From Candidatus Tumulicola scandinaviensis (GTDB taxonomy: Bacteria > Vulcanimicrobiota > Vulcanimicrobiia > Vulcanimicrobiales > Vulcanimicrobiaceae): DNA of 35,870 nucleotides. The notes below the pieces were generated by a model that saw only the letters and a program-made list of their open reading frames with translations, searched no databases and was not told where the DNA came from. Location: contig PLLA01000001.1 in assembly GCA_003140835.1 (NCBI GenBank), positions 1 through 35,870 of the forward strand. The letters are read 5' to 3'. The position numbers and the translations under genes were made by a program. Within the stretch, counting starts at the first letter, position 1, and each line of letters opens with the position of its first letter. This document shows positions 30,621 through 35,870 of the stretch, piece by piece.

Positions 30621-32192
30621 CTATATGGACATAGTACGATTTAGACTAGGGCTTTCCTTCCGGTTGCGAGCACGGACCAGCGCGCGCAGTTCTTTTTGGG
30701 AGTGAACCCCGAGAGCCGCGTAGATCGCGCCCGCGTGGTTGCGAATGGTATTCAAGCTGCGGCCCAAGTGTGCGGCCACTTCCCCCAGCGAAAACCCATC
30801 GGCCAGCAGGTGGAAAACTTGCCACTGCGCCGGCGTGAGCCGCACGCCCGGGAGCACGTTGGCGAAACCGAGCCGCCCGGCGACTTCGCGGTACGAGGTC
30901 GCCAGCCAACTGCGCTCGTAACGCGCCAGCTTCTTGCGCGCGTCTTCGAGGTAGTGGAGATTTCCCGAGACGGACGCCAGTTCGGTCGCAACCTTGCCGG
31001 CGCGCCAGTCGTAGCCGATCTCGTCGTAGATTTCGTACGATTCTTCGAGCGACCGCACCGCCTCGCCGAGTTTTCCGAGCGCCGCCCCGACCATGCCCTT
31101 CGTGCCGCAGACGAATGCGCGGTCGACGCGGTCGTGCCGCCGCGTATTGGCCGACGACAAGCGCTGGTGAAACATCTGGAAACGGGCGAGATATTCGCTG
31201 GCTTTGGTGGGGTCAATGCGAGCGTAGAGTTCGGCCAGACTCGCCAGCGCGATCGAGGCATCGTCGCGCTCGTCGCGCTCGGTTTCCCACGCGACGTGGC
31301 GGCACAGCTCGTCGGCGTAGGTTAACTCTTGCTGCGCCCAAAGCGATTCGCCCAAACCGTGCGCCAGGTGCGCGCGATCCACGTGATTGAGAACTTTCAA
31401 CGCGTCGCGGACCGGCAGTTCGATCGCGCGTTTGAGGTATCGAAACGCGTTGAACGAGTCGCCGGCGAGCGCATACCAGCAGCTCAGCGCGCGACTGATG
31501 AAGAAATGCCATACGGCAATTTCTTCGTGCCAGGCGATGCGCTCGAACTGCTCCTCGACCAGCGTCGCCAGCGTCGGCTCCCAAAACTCGACGACGATCT
31601 CGGCGAGCATGTGCAGGATGCTGCACAGCACCCACAGATTCGGTGCCTCGGCGGCGCGCAGTTCGAGCAGTGCCTGCAGCAGCACGGGAATCTGTGCGCG
31701 GTAGTGTTCGTGGTGGCGTAAAACCACGGCATACATGGCGGCGCCCTGGGCGCGTATATCTGGATTGCGTGCGGCTTTGATGGTGTCGAGCAGCGGCTCG
31801 ATGCGGTCGACGCGGCTTTGCAACATCAGCGAAACGGAGCGGTAGAGCGCCACCTTCGCAAGCAGGTCGGGATCGTCGCCGCCGTCGCGTTCGGCCTGGG
31901 CGAGGCGTTCTTCAGCTTCGGCGTACTCGCCGATACGGCTCAACGCATTGCCCCACACGATCAGCGCTTCGGCCCGGAAATGCGGGCTTTGCCGGCCGTG
32001 CAGCATCGAGCCGGCCAGCGCGACGGCCGCCGCCGGATCGCGCAGCACCAGCAACCGCGCCTTGAGCAGCAGGGCTTCGCCGCGCATTTCCTGCTCGGGC
32101 AATTCGCTCAGCGCCACCGCGCATTCACGCCAGCGCGCCTGCTGCCAAAGGTCCAGCGCCGCGCGCAGGCGCGGCGGCGCAGATTTCTTCAC
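30621..32192 (-). CDS. LuxR-type regulator with TPR-like helical region
   Basis: A regulator of about 523 aa. Residues about 10-440 are repeated helix pairs of tetratricopeptide/MalT type (RLRAALDLWQQARWRECAVA, ALIVWGNALSRIGEYAEAEE, ALGKLGEAVRSLEESYEIYD). The C-terminus is a LuxR/GerE helix-turn-helix: LTPAQWQVFHLLADGFSLGE, VAAHLGRSLNTIRNHAGAIY, AALGVHSQKELRALV. There is no ATPase domain, PAS, GAF or receiver domain. GTG at 32192 is the only conventional in-frame start after the stop codon of the membrane protein gene upstream. The open frame continues to 32885, but that part lies inside the neighbouring gene and is Arg-rich shadow. The ligand is unknown; it may bind a protein or small molecule through the helical repeats. 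Confidence 0.78.
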   Translation of the reverse strand: MKKSAPPRLRAALDLWQQARWRECAVALSELPEQEMRGEALLLKARLLVLRDPAAAVALAGSMLHGRQSPHFRAEALIVWGNALSRIGEYAEAEERLAQAERDGGDDPDLLAKVALYRSVSLMLQSRVDRIEPLLDTIKAARNPDIRAQGAAMYAVVLRHHEHYRAQIPVLLQALLELRAAEAPNLWVLCSILHMLAEIVVEFWEPTLATLVEEQFERIAWHEEIAVWHFFISRALSCWYALAGDSFNAFRYLKRAIELPVRDALKVLNHVDRAHLAHGLGESLWAQQELTYADELCRHVAWETERDERDDASIALASLAELYARIDPTKASEYLARFQMFHQRLSSANTRRHDRVDRAFVCGTKGMVGAALGKLGEAVRSLEESYEIYDEIGYDWRAGKVATELASVSGNLHYLEDARKKLARYERSWLATSYREVAGRLGFANVLPGVRLTPAQWQVFHLLADGFSLGEVAAHLGRSLNTIRNHAGAIYAALGVHSQKELRALVRARNRKESPSLNRTMSI

Positions 32193-32238
32193 GCCGTCGA
32201 CGTTCTGCGCGGCCGCGTGCGCGCCATGCTCGCGGATG

Positions 32239-33975
32239 CTAGCTGCCGCCGGCGACTGCGAGGCCGTCGTCGAACCGCACCGGTTTCGCACACGCGCGCG
32301 CGACGCCCAACCGCCATGCGTTAAACTCGGCAGGCCGATCGTTTTCGGCAACCGCGACGAGGAGAACATTTTGCTGCCGCGCGGTCGTGCACGGCGCCGT
32401 GTCCGGCAAATCGATCGAGCGCGCCGACGGAGCGAGCACGTTGACAATTCCGGCGCGCAGCCCCCAGCCGCCGACGGCAGCAGGTTGCGTGCGCAAGATC
32501 CAGGCGTATACGCCGGGCGCTTTCCCCTGAACCCGCATCGCATCGACGTAGTAGTCGACCGGATGCCGCCCGGCCAAGTGGGTCGCCAACACCACTGCGA
32601 GCGCAAACCCGGCGGCCGTCGGCCGCGGCGCGCCGACGGCGCGCGCCGCAACCACACCGGCCACCGCCAGCACGGCGATGAGGACTGCAACGTGCGTACC
32701 GTCATCGTTCCAAAAAATCCCGAGCACCGAACCGGCGCCGAAGATCGCCGATGCGACCAAGAGCGCGCCGGCAATCCACGGTGCGCGACACGCGGGCCGC
32801 GCGAGCAACAGCGCTCCGAGCGCGAACGCGGGCGCGGCGTAGCGCAGCGACGCGCCGGTTTCGAGTTGTGGATGGTGGTCGGCATACGCCAAAGGCATGA
32901 TCAAAAATGCGACCAGCGCCGCCAATGCGGCCCAACCCAACGCGCGTCGTTTTTCGGGCGCGAGAAGCGGACCGGCTAGCGCGGCGAGCAGCGCCAGCAG
33001 CGCAAACGGCGATGCGCGCGCCGTAACGCCGGCCAACAGCGCCAACGCCGGTGCGCCGTGCGCGACGATCGTCGACTGCCACGTATTGCCGGACGACGCG
33101 TTGGCCGGAGAGACGATGGCAGCATGCCACAATAGCGCATCGTGCGCGAGCCACAGCGTAATAGCGACCGCACCGGCGAGCCAGGCTTTCAGCGGCGCCT
33201 TCGACGTCGCCGCTGCAATCGCGGCGAAAACCCATCCGTACGGTTTGAGCAAAACCGTCACCGCGACGGTGCGCGCCGATGCTGCAGGGTCGCAACGCAT
33301 GGTCCACAGCGCTTCCAGGAAAAAAGCCGCCAGCCAGCCGTCGTTTTGCAGCGTCCCCGCCTGCAACGCGAGCGGAGCGACGGTTACGGTTGCGGCCGCC
33401 AGCGCGTCGGCGAGCCAGGCAGGCGCGTCGTATTCAATGTGCGCCCATTCGGCGATCCGAAAGCCGAGCAGCGCCAGTGCGCCCAAACCGCTCCACCCGA
33501 GCGCGAACGGACCGGCGACCGCAAACAAACCGGAAGCGAAAAGCTCCGAGCTGGGCGGATACCACCAGTAGCGCGGGTCGGTCGTCCACAGGCTATGAGC
33601 GTGTACCCACGCGGCGGCATTGGGCAGATGATACGACAACGAATCGCCGTCGAGCAGCGGCCGCACGAGCGGCGGCCAGGCGATCAGTGCCAGCGCGGCG
33701 ACGAGCAGATACGGCGGCTGCGCGGGCGATTCGTCGCGTTTCACGCGCGGAGCGTTCCGGCGATATGCGATCGCCGCGCACGCCAGCAGCACGAGCCAAC
33801 ACGTAACCGGGTAGAGCGCGTGCACGAAGCCTAGCGCAAACGGAATCGCCACGCCTAAAATAAGCGCGTCGCGGAGGCGGTCGGCGAAGCTGTAACGCGC
33901 GCTCGTCCGCAAGGCCGGCGCGGCCGCCAAGAGCCCGAGCAACCAAAGCGCGGCGAAGATGCCGGACGGAAGCAA
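32239..33975 (-). CDS. Polytopic membrane protein, GT-C glycosyltransferase-like
   Basis: A 578-aa integral membrane protein with about 11-13 predicted helices, rich in Ala and Leu. The first large loop contains LLDGDSLSYHLPNAAAWVHAHSLW, an acidic D-x-D plus Y-H-L-P arrangement like that of GT-C (GT39/GT87-type) transferases using lipid-linked sugars. A W-Y-P-P-S-S-E-L motif follows. The C-terminal soluble part of about 130 residues would lie outside the membrane. The start is TTG at 33975, 6 nt after the argS stop, with no Shine-Dalgarno, suggesting translational coupling; no in-frame ATG is close. An enzyme role is inferred from topology and the loop motif only. Confidence 0.68.
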   Translation of the reverse strand: MLPSGIFAALWLLGLLAAAPALRTSARYSFADRLRDALILGVAIPFALGFVHALYPVTCWLVLLACAAIAYRRNAPRVKRDESPAQPPYLLVAALALIAWPPLVRPLLDGDSLSYHLPNAAAWVHAHSLWTTDPRYWWYPPSSELFASGLFAVAGPFALGWSGLGALALLGFRIAEWAHIEYDAPAWLADALAAATVTVAPLALQAGTLQNDGWLAAFFLEALWTMRCDPAASARTVAVTVLLKPYGWVFAAIAAATSKAPLKAWLAGAVAITLWLAHDALLWHAAIVSPANASSGNTWQSTIVAHGAPALALLAGVTARASPFALLALLAALAGPLLAPEKRRALGWAALAALVAFLIMPLAYADHHPQLETGASLRYAAPAFALGALLLARPACRAPWIAGALLVASAIFGAGSVLGIFWNDDGTHVAVLIAVLAVAGVVAARAVGAPRPTAAGFALAVVLATHLAGRHPVDYYVDAMRVQGKAPGVYAWILRTQPAAVGGWGLRAGIVNVLAPSARSIDLPDTAPCTTARQQNVLLVAVAENDRPAEFNAWRLGVARACAKPVRFDDGLAVAGGS

Positions 33976-33981
33976 CGCCGG

Positions 33982-35664
33982 CTACATCGCGTCCGGTGCG
34001 CTGACGCCGAGAATTGCGAGCGCGCGTGCCAGAACGTTCTTGGTGTCAACGCACAGCATCAATCGAGCCTCGCGCGTCGCGGCATCCTCGGTGAGGATCT
34101 TACATTCGGTGTAAAAGGCGTGGAAATCGGAGGCGACGTCGCGCGCGTAGCGCGCCAGCCGGTGCGGCGCGAGGTGTTGCGCCACGCCTTCGACGACGCG
34201 CGGAAACTCGACCAGCCGGCGGATCAGCGCCAGCTCGGTGGGATGCACCAGTGCGCGTACCGATGCGTCGTTTCCGGCCGTCGAGCCGCCGGCGCCCGCG
34301 TTGCGCAGCACCGAGGCGATACGCGCGTGTCCGTACTGCACGTAGTACACCGGGTTCTCGTCGTTTCGGGCGACCGCCAGGGCCAAATCGAACGTCAGCG
34401 GTGACTCGGGCGCCAGCATGACGAAGAAGAAGCGGGCCGCGTCGTTACCGACTTCGTCGAGAATGTCGTCGAGCGTTTCGATGTTCCCGGCACGCTTGCT
34501 CATGCTGACTTGTTCGTTGCCGCGCATCAACGCGATCTGTCCGGAGATCAGCACGTCGAGCTGGTCCGGGAATCCGAGGGCGGCCGCCAGCGCTTTTAAA
34601 CGCGAAATGTAGCCGTGGTGGTCGGGGCCGAGAATGTCGATCGTGCGATCCGAACGTTTCAGCTTTTCGTAATGGTAGGTCACGTCCAAGGCGTAGTAGG
34701 TGGGACGGCCGTCGCTGCGAAGCACCACGCGGTCTTTGTCGTCGCCGAAATCGGTGGTGCGAAAGAATAGCGCGCCGTCGCGTTCGTAGGTCAAACCCAA
34801 CTCGCGCAGACGCTCGATGCCCTGACGGATCTTTCCCAAGTCGTGGAGTTCTTTTTCGCTCTGCCACAGGTCGTAGCGAACGCCGAAGCGTTCCGCAGTG
34901 CGCTTCTGGGCGCCGACGATCTCGTCGCGGCCGAAGGTTTCGAAAAACGGCAGCCACGTGGCTTCGGGCGCGTTCGTCCACGCGTCGCCGTCGCGGTCGT
35001 AAATCGCGCGAGCGATCGGAACGATGTACTCGCCGGGATAGCCGTCTTCAGGAAAGGGGAACGACGGATCGGCGATTTGCCGGTACCGCGCATAGATCGA
35101 ACGGCCAAGGCGTTCGATCTGCGCGCCCGCATCGTTGATGATCCACTCGGTGAACACGTCGTACCCGCAGAAACGCATCGCGTTGGCCAGCGCGTCGCCG
35201 ATCGAGAGCGCGCGCCCCTGGACGACGACCAGCGGACCGGTTGGATTCGCGCTGCCGAACTCGAGCGAGATGCGTTTGCCCGCGCCGCCGTGCGGGTCTC
35301 CGACGGATGAAGCTTCGTCCGAGGCGCCGGCTAAGCGAAGCAGTTCGCTTTGCCAAACGTGCGGCGCAAACTTCAGGTTGATGAAGCCGGCAACCGGCTC
35401 GATCGAAGCAAACGCGTCGGTTTCAAAGCCGTCGCGTGCCCGGTCGACGAGCGCGCGGGCAACGTCTTGCGGCGAACGGCGCGCGAATTTCGCGAGCGAG
35501 AACGCAACGTTGGTCGCAAAATCGCCGAACTCAGGCCGGCGCGGGGCCTCGAAGGAGACGGTCACGGCCGGCGCATCCGGATAGAGCGCGCGGGACGCCG
35601 CGCCGACGGCATCGCCGAACGCGCTCAAAGCGATTGCGTGCGGTTCAGCGATGATACGGCTCAT
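33982..35664 (-). CDS. argS: Arginyl-tRNA synthetase
   Basis: A 560-aa class I synthetase charging tRNA-Arg. The N-terminal Add-1 domain (residues 1-100) contains EFGDFATNVAFSLAK. The catalytic domain opens with SANPTGPLVVVQGRALSIGD (138-157), where the usual HVGH (HIGH signature) is replaced by VVVQ. WIINDAGAQIERLGRS, RSDGRPTYYALDVTYHYEK and ILGPDHHGYISRLKA are as expected. The KMSKS site is SMSKRAGN (387-394). The C-terminal helical anticodon-binding (DALR) domain includes YYVQYGHARIASVLRNAG. Length is normal. The ATG at 35664 lies inside the 3' end of rlmH (20-nt overlap). The membrane protein gene follows after 6 nt. Confidence 0.93.
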   Translation of the reverse strand: MSRIIAEPHAIALSAFGDAVGAASRALYPDAPAVTVSFEAPRRPEFGDFATNVAFSLAKFARRSPQDVARALVDRARDGFETDAFASIEPVAGFINLKFAPHVWQSELLRLAGASDEASSVGDPHGGAGKRISLEFGSANPTGPLVVVQGRALSIGDALANAMRFCGYDVFTEWIINDAGAQIERLGRSIYARYRQIADPSFPFPEDGYPGEYIVPIARAIYDRDGDAWTNAPEATWLPFFETFGRDEIVGAQKRTAERFGVRYDLWQSEKELHDLGKIRQGIERLRELGLTYERDGALFFRTTDFGDDKDRVVLRSDGRPTYYALDVTYHYEKLKRSDRTIDILGPDHHGYISRLKALAAALGFPDQLDVLISGQIALMRGNEQVSMSKRAGNIETLDDILDEVGNDAARFFFVMLAPESPLTFDLALAVARNDENPVYYVQYGHARIASVLRNAGAGGSTAGNDASVRALVHPTELALIRRLVEFPRVVEGVAQHLAPHRLARYARDVASDFHAFYTECKILTEDAATREARLMLCVDTKNVLARALAILGVSAPDAM

Positions 35665-35870
35665 TCCGGGCGATCTTCGCCGCGCGATAGAGTTGTTCCA
35701 GCACGAGCATGCGCGCCCACTCGTGCAAGAAGGTTAACTCCGAAAGCGACCATAGAAACTCGGCGCGCATGCGCAATGCCGGGTCGGCACCATGCGTTCC
35801 GGCGATCACGAGCGTCAATCGCTGCGTGCCGCTGCGTCCGATCTCCTCGAGGCGGCTTGCGAGCGCCGGG
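35645..35870 (-). CDS. rlmH: Ribosomal RNA large subunit methyltransferase H (partial, C-terminal half)
   Basis: The gene runs off the right edge of the window; only the last 74 codons are present, and the first base (35870) belongs to an incomplete codon. The product is the SPOUT-class enzyme that methylates N3 of pseudouridine 1915 in 23S rRNA. LTLVIAGTHGADPALRMRAE corresponds to the SAM-binding knot strand (usually V-I-G-G-x-x-G). SLSELTFLHEWARMLVLEQL followed by YRAAKIARNEPYHR is the almost invariant family C-terminus. Its stop (35645-35647) lies 17 nt inside argS, so the two are cotranscribed and probably translationally coupled. Confidence 0.92.
   Translation of the reverse strand, partial: PALASRLEEIGRSGTQRLTLVIAGTHGADPALRMRAEFLWSLSELTFLHEWARMLVLEQLYRAAKIARNEPYHR

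Noticed and set aside
32193..32885. Long N-terminal extension of the LuxR-type gene on the minus strand
   Set aside because: It lies inside the membrane protein gene in another frame and is Arg/Ser/Pro-rich without family character.

Overview
This 35.9 kb window is high-GC, densely coding bacterial DNA (about 37 supportable genes, almost no long gaps). Many genes overlap by 4 nt (ATGA or GTGA junctions), GTG and TTG starts are common, and a short hairpin-forming repeat is scattered between genes. I see no rRNA, tRNA, CRISPR array, transposase or phage gene. Gene content and style fit an uncultured free-living aerobic heterotroph, and my impression is a lineage such as Candidatus Eremiobacterota (WPS-2). 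That placement is inference and not shown by any single marker here.

Layout. (1) 79-3741, minus: operon of amidohydrolase, phosphoesterase and GT4 glycosyltransferase. (2) 3.8-5.6 kb: a repeat-bounded fragment of a BNR-type protein, two small unrecognised proteins and an 83-aa protein leading into bluB. (3) 6.2-14.0 kb: leucine/isovalerate catabolism on the minus strand (methylglutaconyl-CoA hydratase, methylcrotonyl-CoA carboxylase alpha, HMG-CoA lyase; the carboxylase beta gene lies 2.5 kb away). It is interrupted by plus-strand genes for a b-type cytochrome plus a molybdopterin oxidoreductase lipoprotein, and for a secreted unknown protein. (4) 14.1-16.8 kb: DUF1800/DUF1501 pair. (5) 16.9-18.6 kb: PadR regulator, metallo-beta-lactamase-fold hydrolase and GNAT acetyltransferase. 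(6) 18.6-24.8 kb: an envelope-signalling block. A minus-strand operon carries an ECF sigma factor, a small membrane protein (candidate anti-sigma factor), an OmpR-type response regulator, a histidine kinase and a secreted DUF4097-like protein. A divergent pair encodes a second DUF4097-like protein and a DUF6249-like membrane protein. (7) 24.8-25.1 kb: a free-standing 46-codon gene with its own promoter, Shine-Dalgarno and terminator. (8) 25.2-29.8 kb: pyrimidine operon pyrK-pyrD-pyrF-pyrE, extended by a GNAT acetyltransferase and an AI-2E family permease. (9) 29.9-35.9 kb, minus: rlmH (partial), argS, a polytopic GT-C-like membrane protein, a LuxR-type regulator and a lipoprotein.

The most interesting items are the combined sigma factor/two-component/DUF4097 module, the 46-aa gene unit, the dispersed TCCTTCGAC...CTCAGGATGACA repeat with its rearranged copies, an ArgS whose HIGH motif is replaced by VVVQ, and a metallo-hydrolase that seems to need a CTG start.
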